A stretch of 64,000 nucleotides of DNA from Nocardioides speluncae. GTDB taxonomy: Bacteria; Actinomycetota; Actinomycetes; Propionibacteriales; Nocardioidaceae. Both the position numbers and the translations under genes were made by a program. The DNA lies in NCBI RefSeq assembly GCF_003121585.1, contig NZ_QEOO01000009.1, forward strand, positions 1-64,000, in the 5' to 3' direction. Of this stretch, positions 24,810 to 33,688 are shown piece by piece. Position 1 is the stretch's first letter. Every line of letters starts with the position of its first letter. Below the pieces are notes generated by a model. The model saw only the letters and a list, made by a program, of their open reading frames with translations. It ran no database searches and was not told the origin of the DNA.

Positions 24810-26905
24810 CAGATGATGTAGAGAGTGACGGTGCTGCCACCGGGGACCATCGAGCCCTCGACCGGGTCGACCTGGTACACGATGTTGAAGCCGAGGTAGT
24901 TGTCGGCGTGCCGAGTCTTCACCTTGAACCCGAGCCCCTTCAGCGTCTCCTTGGCCGCGTCCACGCCCGTCCCTGAGAGCCCGCCTGGGATCTGCACCAG
25001 ACTCGGGCCCATCGAGACCACCAGCGAGACCGTGTCGCCCCTGGCGAGGGTTCCCGACGCGGGGGTCTGCGAGATGACGTTGCCGATCGGGACGGTGTCG
25101 GAGTACTCGTCGGTGCGGTCAACCTCGAGGCCGAGCCCGGAGAGCTCCCGCTCGGCGCGGCCGGCGTTCTTGCCGGTGAAGTCGATGACCTCGATCGGCT
25201 TCGGGCCCTTGCTCATGATCAGGTCGACGACGGCGTCGGGGCGCAGCGTGGTGCCGGCCTTCGGGCTGGTGCCGATCGCCTCGCCCTCCGGGACATTGTC
25301 GGAGAAGCGCTCGATGGTCTCGCCGAAGGTGAGGTTCCGCTCCGCGATCAGGTCCTGCGCCTCGTCCTCGGACTTGCCGCGCACCACGGGTACGTCGTAC
25401 CGCTCCTTGCCGCGCGACAGAACCAGGGTGATCGTGTCCCCGTCGAGCACCCGGGCGCCGGCCTCGGGATCGGTGCCGACCACCTTGCCCTTGGCGACGG
25501 TCTCGGAGTACTCCGGCTCACCGACCCGCACCTCGAAGCCCTCGCCCTCGAGCTTCTCGGTGGCCGCGACCTGGGTCAGCCCGGTGACGGTGGGCATCGA
25601 GTCGTAGCGCGCGAAGCCGAACCACCAGGCCGCCAGCCCGCCGACGACGGCCAGCAGTAGCGCCAGCCCGAGCACGATCGGCGCGCGGAGGGAGTGCCGG
25701 ACCAGGCGGTTGTCGGCGGTCGCCCGGCTCGGGGCCGGGCGCGGCCCGGCCGGCCTGATACCGGACGGCGGCCCGCTCGGCGGCCGGGCGCCGCTCGGTG
25801 GGCCGGCGTAGCTGGGCTCGGGCCCGACGACCGGGGAGATGTACAAGGTCGAGGTCTGCTCGTGGCGCTCCTCCGCCGCCGGCTCACCGCGGTGCCGGCT
25901 CGGCTCGGCCGGATATGCCTGGCTCGGCTCCGGGCGGAACTTCACGGGCGTGTCCCGCGGGCCGAGGACCGGGCGGTCCGGGACCGGCCAGGGAGCCAGA
26001 TCCGAGGTCAGGTCGTCGTCGACGGTGACGCCTTCGGCCAGCGCCTGCCGGACCCGGTGCACCTGGTGCAGGAGCACCCGGGCGTCGGCCGGCCGCAGGC
26101 CGCGGTCGCGAGCGGTGGCCCGGGCGACCAGCGCGTCGACGTACGCCGGGATCCCGGGCGCCGTGGCCGACGGCCGGGGGACGTCCTCGTGGACGTGCTT
26201 GTAGGCGACCGCGATCGGGGTCTCGCCCTCGTGGGGCTTTTTGCCGGTGAGCAGCTCGTAGAGCACCACGCCGACGGCGTACACGTCGGCGCGGGCGTCG
26301 GACCGGCCGTCGATCACCAGCTCGGGCGCGAGGTAGGACACGGTGCCGATGAGCACGCCGCCGGTCGCGGTGTGCTGGCTCTCGGTGGAGACCGCCTTGG
26401 CCAGCCCGAAGTCGGCGACCTTGACCTGGCCGCCCACCTGGGTGCCGGTCTCGTCGGCGATCAGCACGTTCTCGGGCTTGACGTCGCGGTGGATCAGGCC
26501 GGCCTGGTGGGCGGCCGAGAGCGCGGACAGCACGGGCTCGAGGTAGGCCAGCGCCTTCGCGGGCGGCATCGGCGACTCGCTGCGGATCACGTCGCGCAGG
26601 GTGCGGCCCGGCACGTACTCCATCGCGAGGTAGACGGTTCCGGTGTCCTCGCCCTGGTCGTAGACGCCGACCACGTTGGGGTGCGACAGGCGGGCCGCGG
26701 CCCGGGCCTCGCGCACGAAGCGGGCCGCGAAGTCCTCGTCGTCGCCGAGCCCGGAATGCATGATCTTGACCGCGACGGTGCGGTCCAGGCGGGTGTCGGT
26801 GGCCTCGTAGACGCCGGCCATGCCGCCCCGCGCGATCCGCCTGCCGATGAGGTAGCGACGGTCCAGCAGACGCCCGGTCATCGGGTCGTCGACCATGCTG
26901 TCCAT
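24809..26905 (-). CDS. pknL: PASTA-domain serine/threonine protein kinase, PknL type
   Basis: 698 residues. The kinase domain (about 18-280) has GxGxxG-like RIARGGMAGVYEA, VAVKI Lys, catalytic loop HRDVKPENVL and ADFGLAKA. A Pro-rich juxtamembrane region follows, then one membrane helix (PIVLGLALLLAVVGGLAAWW) and four extracellular PASTA repeats (about 437-698) that bind peptidoglycan fragments. The divergent neighbour is an Rv2175c homologue, the arrangement of M. tuberculosis pknL, where Rv2175c is a PknL substrate. The start at 26905 has aagga upstream. Last residues TLYII. Links cell-wall state to transcription or division. Confidence 0.92.
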   Translation of the reverse strand: MDSMVDDPMTGRLLDRRYLIGRRIARGGMAGVYEATDTRLDRTVAVKIMHSGLGDDEDFAARFVREARAAARLSHPNVVGVYDQGEDTGTVYLAMEYVPGRTLRDVIRSESPMPPAKALAYLEPVLSALSAAHQAGLIHRDVKPENVLIADETGTQVGGQVKVADFGLAKAVSTESQHTATGGVLIGTVSYLAPELVIDGRSDARADVYAVGVVLYELLTGKKPHEGETPIAVAYKHVHEDVPRPSATAPGIPAYVDALVARATARDRGLRPADARVLLHQVHRVRQALAEGVTVDDDLTSDLAPWPVPDRPVLGPRDTPVKFRPEPSQAYPAEPSRHRGEPAAEERHEQTSTLYISPVVGPEPSYAGPPSGARPPSGPPSGIRPAGPRPAPSRATADNRLVRHSLRAPIVLGLALLLAVVGGLAAWWFGFARYDSMPTVTGLTQVAATEKLEGEGFEVRVGEPEYSETVAKGKVVGTDPEAGARVLDGDTITLVLSRGKERYDVPVVRGKSEDEAQDLIAERNLTFGETIERFSDNVPEGEAIGTSPKAGTTLRPDAVVDLIMSKGPKPIEVIDFTGKNAGRAERELSGLGLEVDRTDEYSDTVPIGNVISQTPASGTLARGDTVSLVVSMGPSLVQIPGGLSGTGVDAAKETLKGLGFKVKTRHADNYLGFNIVYQVDPVEGSMVPGGSTVTLYII

Positions 26906-27067
26906 CGCTTCGTCCTTCGCTCACTGCCGGATGGGGAAGGGATCCGGGAACACAATCGTACGGACGTGGGTCCCCGGCCACCCGGTTCCACTGCTGCGGC
27001 GTGGCGCAGAATAGGCGATCGAGATGACGGTTCCCGCATCGGCGGGCGACCAGCGAGAGGTGAAAGA

Positions 27068-27445
27068 GTGGGTGGCATGAACGACCGCACGGTGCCCCAG
27101 CAGGATCTCGGTGCCCTGGTCGGCGACTGGCTGGACTGGTCCGCCGCCGCCACCGAGCTCGGGATCAGCGTCAGCAAGGTCCGCACCCTGATCCGCGAGC
27201 ACTACCTCGCGGCCGCCGTACCGGCCGAGCGCGCGGGCCAGCAGATCCCGGCCGAGCTGGTGATGGACGGCGAGGTGGTCAAGGGCGTGCCCGGGCTGCT
27301 CACGCTGCTGCACGACAAGGGCTTCGACGACCGCGAGTGCATCGCCTGGATGTTCACCGACGCCGGCCTGCCCGGCCGGCCGATCGACGCGCTGCGGGAG
27401 AACCGCGGCTCCGAGGTCAAGCGACGCGCGCAGGCGCTCGACTAG
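27068..27445 (+). CDS. Rv2175c-like DNA-binding protein, likely PknL substrate
   Basis: About 125 residues. A helix-turn-helix N-terminal half (WLDWSAAATELGISVSKVRT) is followed by a compact C-terminal domain (KGVPGLLTLLHDKGFDDRE, AGLPGRPIDALRENR). This matches Rv2175c of M. tuberculosis, a DNA-binding protein phosphorylated by PknL. GTG 27068 has gagagg 8 nt upstream; an in-frame ATG at 27077 is the alternative. It is divergent from pknL with about 160 bp between, where both promoters must lie. The phosphosite Thr of Rv2175c is near the N-terminus; Thr in NDRTVPQQ is a candidate here. Confidence 0.85.
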   Translation: MGGMNDRTVPQQDLGALVGDWLDWSAAATELGISVSKVRTLIREHYLAAAVPAERAGQQIPAELVMDGEVVKGVPGLLTLLHDKGFDDRECIAWMFTDAGLPGRPIDALRENRGSEVKRRAQALD

Positions 27446-27469
27446 GAGCATCCGGACTAGGTTGGAATC

Positions 27470-27967
27470 GTGAAGAACAAGCGGACCTTTCTCGGGCTCC
27501 TGGTCGCGCTGCTGACCGCCGTCCTGGTGTGGTGGCTGAACGGCGACGGCGGCGGTACGACGCAGGACGACCGCCCCGACTCGACGCCGAGCGCACAGGC
27601 GCCACAGAGCACCCCCACGCCGTCCGCTACTCCAACGAACCTGCCGTCGCCGCCCGACGCGGGGGGCGAGACGGACCCGGACAGCGGGCTGCCCTGGGTC
27701 GAGCTCGACACGCTGCCGCCTGAGGCGGGCGAGACGGTCGCGCTGATCGACCAGGGCGGGCCGTTCCCGTACCCGGAGAAAGACGGCACCACGTTCTCCA
27801 ACCGGGAGGGCGTGCTGCCCGACCAGAGCGACGGCTACTACAAGGAGTACACCGTTCCGACGCCCGGCTCCGACGACCGTGGCGCCCGGCGGATCGTGAC
27901 CGGCTCCGGGGGCGAGTTCTACTGGACCGAGGACCACTACCGGACCTTCGAGAGGATCCGTCGATGA
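27470..27967 (+). CDS. secreted barnase/RNase Sa-type ribonuclease
   Basis: 165 residues. An N-terminal membrane/signal segment (FLGLLVALLTAVLVWWL) precedes a Thr/Pro/Ser linker, then the microbial RNase N1/T1 domain (about 90-165). Catalytic residues align with RNase Sa: Glu in YYKEYTV, Arg in GARRIV and His in EDHYRTFERI. It cleaves RNA at guanosine. GTG start lies 6 nt after TAGGTT (27458-27463), so leaderless. The barstar gene begins 10 bp downstream, forming an RNase/inhibitor pair. No Lipobox; it may be released or stay tethered. Confidence 0.9.
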   Translation: MKNKRTFLGLLVALLTAVLVWWLNGDGGGTTQDDRPDSTPSAQAPQSTPTPSATPTNLPSPPDAGGETDPDSGLPWVELDTLPPEAGETVALIDQGGPFPYPEKDGTTFSNREGVLPDQSDGYYKEYTVPTPGSDDRGARRIVTGSGGEFYWTEDHYRTFERIRR

Positions 27968-27977
27968 GGGGACAGCG

Positions 27978-28406
27978 ATGAGCGGGCTCGCGGCGGTCCT
28001 GGCCGGACGGCGTGCCCCCGGCGTCTACCGCTGGCACGGCGCCTTCGAGCCGGCCGAGGTGCGGCACACCGTCGAGCACGCCGGCTGGAGGTTCGGCCAC
28101 CTCGACGGCTGGGGGACCGAGTCCAAGGCCGAGTTCCTGGCCGGGATCGGCGAGGCACTGCGCTTCCCGGCGTACTACGGCCAGAACCTCGACGCGCTGG
28201 TCGACTGCCTGCGCGACGTTGAGGCGGATCCCGGGCTGGTCCTCCTGTGGGACGGCTGGGGCCCGTTCGCGCGTGCCGACGAGCACGCCTTCCGGGTCAC
28301 CCTGGACGTGCTGCGGGAGCGTACGGCGGCGCTTGGCGCCGGCGCGTTCGCCGTACTCCTGCGCGGCGACGGACCGGACCTCGACACGGTGCCCAGCTTG
28401 GACTGA
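27978..28406 (+). CDS. barstar-family RNase inhibitor
   Basis: 142 residues. Barstar fold with ALRFPAYYGQNLDALVDCLRD, the segment whose Asp/Trp residues plug the barnase active site; WDGWGPFA follows. It protects the cell from the RNase encoded just upstream before export. ATG start at 27978, co-transcribed with the RNase. The N-terminal 30 residues are an extension relative to classical barstar (90 residues). Confidence 0.92.
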   Translation: MSGLAAVLAGRRAPGVYRWHGAFEPAEVRHTVEHAGWRFGHLDGWGTESKAEFLAGIGEALRFPAYYGQNLDALVDCLRDVEADPGLVLLWDGWGPFARADEHAFRVTLDVLRERTAALGAGAFAVLLRGDGPDLDTVPSLD

Positions 28407-28436
28407 CCCGGCGCCCGTGGGGAGTAGGTTGCGGCC

Positions 28437-29114
28437 ATGACGCGCGCGCGTGCCTGGCACCTGTTGACGTTCCTCGTGGCCGGCTTCGCGCTGGTCCTGC
28501 AGTTCGTGCTGATCTGGCGGGGCGATCATGTTCTCGACGAGACGTCGTCGCCCCCGCTGTCGACGCGGGTGATCCGGTTCGCGAGCTACCTGACGATCTG
28601 GTCGAACGCGCTGGTCGCCTGGTCGGTCGCCACGCTGGTGCTCGATCCGCTGCGCGACGGCAGGATCTGGCGAGCGTTGCGCCTTAACGCCGTGGTGATC
28701 TGCTTCGGCGGGGGCGTGGTCCACTTCTTCCTGCTCCGGCCGCTGCTCGACCTGAACGGCGCACCGCTGCTCGCCGACCGGCTGCTGCACATGGTGGTGC
28801 CGCTGCTGGCAGTCGTCGGCTGGGTGCTCTTCGGACCGCGGGACCGGATCCCCACGCTCGCCGCGTTCCTCGCCGTTCCGCTGGGCTGGCTGGCCTACAC
28901 GCTGATCCGCGGTCCCATCGTGGACTGGTACCCGTACCCGTTCATCGACGTCATCGAGCACGGGTACGGCGTGGTGCTGCTGAACTGCGTCGGCGTCACG
29001 GCGTTCATGCTCGGCCTGTACGCGCTGGCCCGCTGGCTGGACCCGAGACTGCCCGGGGTCGACAAGGAGCCGTCAGTGGACGCGCTCGGTAGCGGCGGCG
29101 GCGAGGTCGCGTAG
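28437..29114 (+). CDS. Pr6Pr-family membrane protein
   Basis: 225 residues with six hydrophobic helices, including LLTFLVAGFALVLQFVLIW, LTIWSNALVAWSVATLVL and GVVLLNCVGVTAFMLGLYAL. The conserved FRY..YFTIWSN-like region of Pr6Pr proteins is visible as IRFASYLTIWSN. ATG 6 nt after TAGGTT (28425-28430): leaderless. Its last 42 bp overlap the 3' end of the convergent polyprenyl synthase gene. Function unknown. Confidence 0.82.
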   Translation: MTRARAWHLLTFLVAGFALVLQFVLIWRGDHVLDETSSPPLSTRVIRFASYLTIWSNALVAWSVATLVLDPLRDGRIWRALRLNAVVICFGGGVVHFFLLRPLLDLNGAPLLADRLLHMVVPLLAVVGWVLFGPRDRIPTLAAFLAVPLGWLAYTLIRGPIVDWYPYPFIDVIEHGYGVVLLNCVGVTAFMLGLYALARWLDPRLPGVDKEPSVDALGSGGGEVA

Positions 29115-30128
29115 CGCCACCTTCGCCGGCTCGCTGACCGGCGAGGCGGCGAGCGAGTCCACGGCCAGCCGGGACAGCTCGGTGATCACCGACTCGACCT
29201 GGGTGTCGGCGCCGGCTCCGGAGATGATCGCGCGCAGCTGCTCGACGCGGGCGTCGTTGAGCGAGGTGCCGAGCGCCTCGTCGAGGATCGTTGCGTCCTC
29301 GGGAGAGGCGGCGTCCAGGGTCAGCGCCACCAGCACGGTGCGCTTGCCCTCGACCAGATCGTCGCCGGCCGGCTTGCCGGTGGCCGAGGGGTCGCCGAAC
29401 ACGCCGAGCAGATCGTCGCGGAGCTGGAACGCCTCGCCGAGCGGCAGGCCGAACCTGGTCAGCGCCTCCTGCATCTCTGCGTCGCCACCGGCCAGCGCGG
29501 CGCCGATGTGCAGCGGCCGCTCGATGGAGTACTTCGCCGACTTGTAGCGCAGCACCGTCATCGCGGTGTCCACGTCGGCCTTCGCCCGAGCCTGGACCGA
29601 CACGTCGAGGAACTGGCCGGCGATCACCTCGTTGCGGCAGGCGTCGAAGACCGTGAGGGCCGGCGCCACCTGTTCGAGAGGGAGCCCGCAGCCGCGCAGC
29701 AACTGGTCGGCCCACGACAGCAGCAGGTCGCCCTGCAGGATCGCGGCCGCGGCGCCGTACTGTGTCGGGCTGCCGGACCAGCGCGCCTGCAGGTGCTGGG
29801 CCTCGAACGCGCGGTGCGTCGCCGGCCGGCCGCGCCGGGTGTCGGAGGCATCCATCAGGTCGTCGTGCACCAGCGCGCTCGCGTGCAGCAGCTCGAGGGC
29901 CGCGCAGGCGCGCAGCAGCGCCTCCTCGTCAGCCACCTCCGGCCGTACGGCGCGGTACCCCCACCAGCAGAAGGCCGCCCGTAGCCGCTTGCCGCCGGAC
30001 ACCGAGAGCCGCGCCTCGTCGACCAGCCGCGCCGCGTCGGCGCCGAGCGGCGCCAGCGCCTCGGCCTGCTCGTCGAGGAAGGCGTCCAGCACCTTCTGGA
30101 TCCGCTCGCGGAACTCGGGGTTGCTCAC
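29073..30128 (-). CDS. polyprenyl diphosphate synthase (GGPP/FPP-type)
   Basis: 351 residues. trans-isoprenyl diphosphate synthase with both Asp-rich motifs: VHDDLMDASDTRRGRP (first, chain-length region) and LRDDLLGVFGD (second). GGKRLRAAFCWW binds the diphosphate. It elongates allylic diphosphates with IPP; product length, probably C15-C20, cannot be read with certainty. GTG start 6 nt after TAGCCT on the minus strand (30135-30140): leaderless. A CrtI-like oxidoreductase 1.6 kb away hints at isoprenoid metabolism, but they are not in one operon. Confidence 0.92.
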   Translation of the reverse strand: MSNPEFRERIQKVLDAFLDEQAEALAPLGADAARLVDEARLSVSGGKRLRAAFCWWGYRAVRPEVADEEALLRACAALELLHASALVHDDLMDASDTRRGRPATHRAFEAQHLQARWSGSPTQYGAAAAILQGDLLLSWADQLLRGCGLPLEQVAPALTVFDACRNEVIAGQFLDVSVQARAKADVDTAMTVLRYKSAKYSIERPLHIGAALAGGDAEMQEALTRFGLPLGEAFQLRDDLLGVFGDPSATGKPAGDDLVEGKRTVLVALTLDAASPEDATILDEALGTSLNDARVEQLRAIISGAGADTQVESVITELSRLAVDSLAASPVSEPAKVALRDLAAAATERVH

Positions 30129-30197
30129 GGGCTCAGGCTATGTGGTCGTGGTGAGACTCACGATTCGGCGTACCGCGGCACCCCTAGACTCGGCGGC

Positions 30198-31088
30198 ATG
30201 GGTGCTGAGCAGGGACGCGACATCGGACGGCTGATCCGTGAGGGTGAGCGGTCGTTCTCGTTCGAGTTCTTCCCGCCCAAGGATGCCGCGGGCGAGGAGC
30301 AGCTGTGGCGCGCCATCCGTGACCTGGAGCCTTACCGGCCGACCTTCGTCTCCGTGACGTACGGCGCCGGTGGTTCCACGCGGGACACCACGGTCGCGAT
30401 CACCGGCCGGATCGCCCGCGAGACCTCGCTGCTGCCGATGGGCCACCTGACCTGTGTCGGCCATACCCGCGAGGAGCTGACCGGCATCCTCGACGCCTTC
30501 GCCGCGGCCGGCGTCCGTAACGTGCTCGCGCTGCGCGGCGATCCGACCGACGGCCCGCGCGCCGAGTGGACGCCCACCGAGGGCGGCCTGACCTATGCCC
30601 AGGAGCTGGTCGAGCTCACCCGCGAGTACGGCGGGTTCTCGGTCGGCGTGGCGGCGTTCCCCGACGGTCACCCGTCGGCGGAGTCGCTCGACCACGACGC
30701 CGAGGTGTTGCTCGGCAAGCAGCGCGCGGGTGCGGACTTCGCGATCACCGACATGGTGTTCCGGGCGGTCGACTACTTCGGCCTGGTCGAGCGCGCGGGC
30801 GCGATCGGCGTCGACATCCCGATCCTGCCGGGCATCATGCCGATCCTGAACCTGCGCCAGGTCTCGCGGATGGCCGAGCTGTCCGGCCGCGAGATCCCGG
30901 CCGACGTAGTCGGCCGCGTCGCCCAGTACGAGGACGACCCGGCCAAGGTCCGGGCCGAGGGCATCGCGATGGCTGCCGAGCTGTGCGAGGAGCTGCTCGA
31001 CGGCGGCGCGCCGGGCCTGCACTTCTACACGCTCAACCGGTCCAAGGCGACGCTGGAGATCTTCGAGGCCCTGCGGATCACGGTCTGA
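30198..31088 (+). CDS. metF: 5,10-methylenetetrahydrofolate reductase
   Basis: 296 residues. FAD enzyme reducing CH2-THF to 5-methyl-THF for methionine synthesis. Diagnostic FSFEFFPPKD near the N-terminus, FVSVTYGAGGS, LALRGDPTDGP and FAITDMVF are all present. ATG is 7 nt after TAGACT (30185-30190), leaderless. Divergent from the polyprenyl synthase gene; followed by the SIMPL gene after 19 bp, which has its own TAGGGT box. Confidence 0.95.
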   Translation: MGAEQGRDIGRLIREGERSFSFEFFPPKDAAGEEQLWRAIRDLEPYRPTFVSVTYGAGGSTRDTTVAITGRIARETSLLPMGHLTCVGHTREELTGILDAFAAAGVRNVLALRGDPTDGPRAEWTPTEGGLTYAQELVELTREYGGFSVGVAAFPDGHPSAESLDHDAEVLLGKQRAGADFAITDMVFRAVDYFGLVERAGAIGVDIPILPGIMPILNLRQVSRMAELSGREIPADVVGRVAQYEDDPAKVRAEGIAMAAELCEELLDGGAPGLHFYTLNRSKATLEIFEALRITV

Positions 31089-31107
31089 CGCCACTAGGGT
31101 CGGTGCC

Positions 31108-31719
31108 ATGGAGCGCACCGTCACTGTCACCGGTCAGGGCGAGTCCCGGGCCGTCCCGGACGCCGCCAGCATCCGGATCTCTCTGCATCACCGAGCCGCC
31201 GGGGTCGCGGACGCGGTCACCGGCGCCGACTCGGCCGCCCGGCAGGCGGTCGCCACCGCCCGCACCTTCACCACCCCGCAGCGAGTCGCTTCCAGCGGGC
31301 TGCAGGTCTGGCCGGCGCATGACCACGAGGGCCGGCAGAACGGCTTCGAGGCGCGCCACGAGCTGTCGATCCGCTGCGACGACGTGACCGTGGCCGGCAA
31401 GCTGGTCGGCGCGCTGGCCGCCGAGGTCGGCGACCGGCTGCAGATCGACTCCTTCTCGCTGGACGTGTCCGACCCGGCCGCGGCGAAGACGGCGGCCCGG
31501 GAGGCGGCGTACGCCGACGCTCGGGTGAAGGCCGAGCATCTGGCGAGGCTGGGTGACGCGATCCTGCTGGAAGTGCTGGCGATCGCTGAGGGCGGGTCGT
31601 CCGGGCCTGGCCCGATCTACGCGATGGAGGCGGCGATGGGCGGCAAGCGGGACATGTCCTTCGAGCCGGGGGAGACCGCGATCGGCGCGACGGTGACCGT
31701 GACATGGCGGATCGAGTAA
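31108..31719 (+). CDS. SIMPL-domain (DUF541) protein
   Basis: 203 residues. Starts with the SIMPL pattern VTVTGQGESRAVPDAASIRI and contains ARVKAEHLARLGDAIL and ends GATVTVTWRIE. No signal peptide, unlike many periplasmic members. Function unknown. ATG 7 nt after TAGGGT (31095-31100). Convergent with the oxidoreductase gene 6 bp away. Confidence 0.85.
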   Translation: MERTVTVTGQGESRAVPDAASIRISLHHRAAGVADAVTGADSAARQAVATARTFTTPQRVASSGLQVWPAHDHEGRQNGFEARHELSIRCDDVTVAGKLVGALAAEVGDRLQIDSFSLDVSDPAAAKTAAREAAYADARVKAEHLARLGDAILLEVLAIAEGGSSGPGPIYAMEAAMGGKRDMSFEPGETAIGATVTVTWRIE

Positions 31720-31725
31720 CGACGG

Positions 31726-33027
31726 TCAGGCGGGGCCGACCGCTTGCGCGACGAGCGCTGCCGAGAGCCCGACGAACGGAAGGCCCGACCCTGGGGTCGC
31801 GTGCGCGCCGGCGGCGTACACGTTGGGGATCGGGGTGGTCGGGCCGAGCCGGTGCCGAACGGTGCCGCGCCCCTGCCAGAGCACGCCGAGCGGCGAGCCG
31901 CCCCACTCCTCGACCAGGTCTCGCGGTGACCGGTCGATGCGGATCTCGACCTGCTCGCGGATGTCGATCTTCTTGCGGGCCAGCGCCACCACGATGTCCT
32001 CGGCGAGCTTGCCGCGGCCGAGCACGGTCCACGCTGTCCCGCCTGCGGGCGCCTGGCCGCCGGTGCGGACCACCAGCGTCGGGTCGCCGTGGAAGACGAC
32101 CTCCGGACCCAGCTCGGGTACGTCGCCGCTCAGTCCGAGGTAGCTGATCACCGGCGGGATCGCGGGCATGGTGCGGTCGACGTGGCGCACCAGCGCGGGC
32201 AGCCGGCGCGGGTCGATCGCGCTGACCACGATGTCGGCGTCGAGGTCGCCGTCGTGGGTGCGGACCGCGACCGCGCGGCCGTCGCGCAGCACCACGTCCT
32301 CGGCGGTCGTGGACAGCAGCACCTCGACCTTGCGGGTCGCCAGCCGGTCACCCAGCACGGCGGTCAGCCGGGCCATCCCGCCGGGCACCGTCCAGGCGCC
32401 GAAGTTCTGCTCGACGTACGCCGTGACGCCGAGCCAGGCGGGCACGTTGCGGAGCTCATGGCCGTCCAGCAGGAACGGGAACCCGGCCATCAGCCGGAGC
32501 CGCTCGTCCTTCAGCGTCCGCTTGAGCCGCTTGTGCATCATCTCGCGGCCGGTGAGCAGGGCGGTCGTCGCCTTGGGCGCCACGTCCCGGTCCCACGGGC
32601 GCTCCAGGTAGTCGCGGCGGAGCAGCTCCCAGTCGTCGGCGTACCCGGCGACGTAGTCGATCCACTCCTGGCCGAGGCCGGCGCCGAGCTCGTCGACGGC
32701 CTCGAGCTGGGCGGCCCGGGTGCCGCCCGGAAGAGCGACGCTGGAGCCGTCCTCGAACCGGTGCTCGCGCAGCACCTCCTGCCAGACGAGCTCGATCTCC
32801 TTGTCGAGGGGCCGGCCGGTCTTGCGGAACAGGTCGCGGACCGCCGCGGGCAGCATCGTCGTGGTCGGCCCGGCGTCCCAGCGGAAGCCGTCCTGCTCGA
32901 CGAACGACAGCGCGCCGCCGAGCTGGGGATTGCGCTCGACCAGCGTGACCTCGTGGCCGAGCTTGGCCAGTCGCGCCGCCGTCGCCAGGCCGCCGTACCC
33001 GCCACCGACCACCACGACGCGCGCCAT
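31726..33027 (-). CDS. FAD-dependent oxidoreductase, phytoene desaturase (CrtI) family
   Basis: 433 residues. FAD-binding Rossmann fingerprint VVVGGGYGGLATAARLAKLG, then the family segment DGFRWDAGPTTTMLP, and the C-terminal FAD loop NVYAAGAHATPGSGLPFVGL. Related to carotenoid desaturases and other flavin amine/retinol oxidoreductases; no phytoene synthase is present nearby, so a carotenoid role is unproven. ATG 7 nt after TAGGGT (minus strand, 33035-33040): leaderless. Confidence 0.85.
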   Translation of the reverse strand: MARVVVVGGGYGGLATAARLAKLGHEVTLVERNPQLGGALSFVEQDGFRWDAGPTTTMLPAAVRDLFRKTGRPLDKEIELVWQEVLREHRFEDGSSVALPGGTRAAQLEAVDELGAGLGQEWIDYVAGYADDWELLRRDYLERPWDRDVAPKATTALLTGREMMHKRLKRTLKDERLRLMAGFPFLLDGHELRNVPAWLGVTAYVEQNFGAWTVPGGMARLTAVLGDRLATRKVEVLLSTTAEDVVLRDGRAVAVRTHDGDLDADIVVSAIDPRRLPALVRHVDRTMPAIPPVISYLGLSGDVPELGPEVVFHGDPTLVVRTGGQAPAGGTAWTVLGRGKLAEDIVVALARKKIDIREQVEIRIDRSPRDLVEEWGGSPLGVLWQGRGTVRHRLGPTTPIPNVYAAGAHATPGSGLPFVGLSAALVAQAVGPA

Positions 33028-33037
33028 GGCGTGAACC

Positions 33038-33652
33038 CTAGTGGTACGGCGTTGCTCCCACGCTGGGCGTCCGCGGCCGCCGCTCGCGGCCCTTCCACTT
33101 CCGCCAGCCCTTGCGGATCACCTTGGCGGCGAAATAGAGCAGGATCATCCCGAGCGCCAGGAGAGTGCCGGCGATCGCCGCCGCGATCTCGGGGTGCTCG
33201 ATCGCGAACCACACCACACCGAGGACGGCGAAGTCCTCGAGCACGCTGACGCCGATGTTGGTGACCGGCTCCGGTGAGGTGTTGATCGCGAGCCTGGTGC
33301 CGGCCTTCACCGTATGCGAGGCGAGGGCCGTACCGCCGCCGACGACGCCGTTGACGGCCTGGTCCAGCGAGTTGGCGTCACCGGCCAGGAGCACGCCGAT
33401 CACCGCGCCCACCGTCGGCCGGATCGCGGTCGAGATCGCGTCCCAGGTCGAGTCGATGTACGGGATCTTGTCGGCGATGAACTCCATCGAGTAGAGGAAC
33501 GCGGCCGCGCCGAGCACCTCCCAGCGCCCGAGCACGTCCGGGATCTGCTCGAAGCCGCTTACCCGGTCGGCGATGCCGAGGACCAGCACGACCAGGTACG
33601 AGTTGATCCCGCTCGCCCAGCCGCTCGAGAACGCCATTGACAGTGAGTCCAC
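33038..33652 (-). CDS. DUF4126 family membrane protein
   Basis: 204 residues with five hydrophobic helices: SGWASGINSYLVVLVLG, TVGAVIGVLLAG, VNGVVGGGTALASHTVKAG, FAVLGVVWFAI and IAAAIAGTLLALGMILLYFA. Basic C-terminus (RKGWRKWKGRERR). GTG at 33652 lies exactly 7 nt after TATGCT and is preferred to the ATG at 33664 or 33637. Function unknown. Confidence 0.8.
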   Translation of the reverse strand: MDSLSMAFSSGWASGINSYLVVLVLGIADRVSGFEQIPDVLGRWEVLGAAAFLYSMEFIADKIPYIDSTWDAISTAIRPTVGAVIGVLLAGDANSLDQAVNGVVGGGTALASHTVKAGTRLAINTSPEPVTNIGVSVLEDFAVLGVVWFAIEHPEIAAAIAGTLLALGMILLYFAAKVIRKGWRKWKGRERRPRTPSVGATPYH

Positions 33653-33688
33653 ACAGCGAAGCATAGGGAACCCGGCGCCACCGCTTTG

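Noticed and set aside
29073..33027. Carotenoid biosynthesis cluster
   Set aside because: A polyprenyl synthase and a CrtI-like enzyme are present but no phytoene synthase or cyclase, and metF and a SIMPL gene lie between them in separate transcription units.
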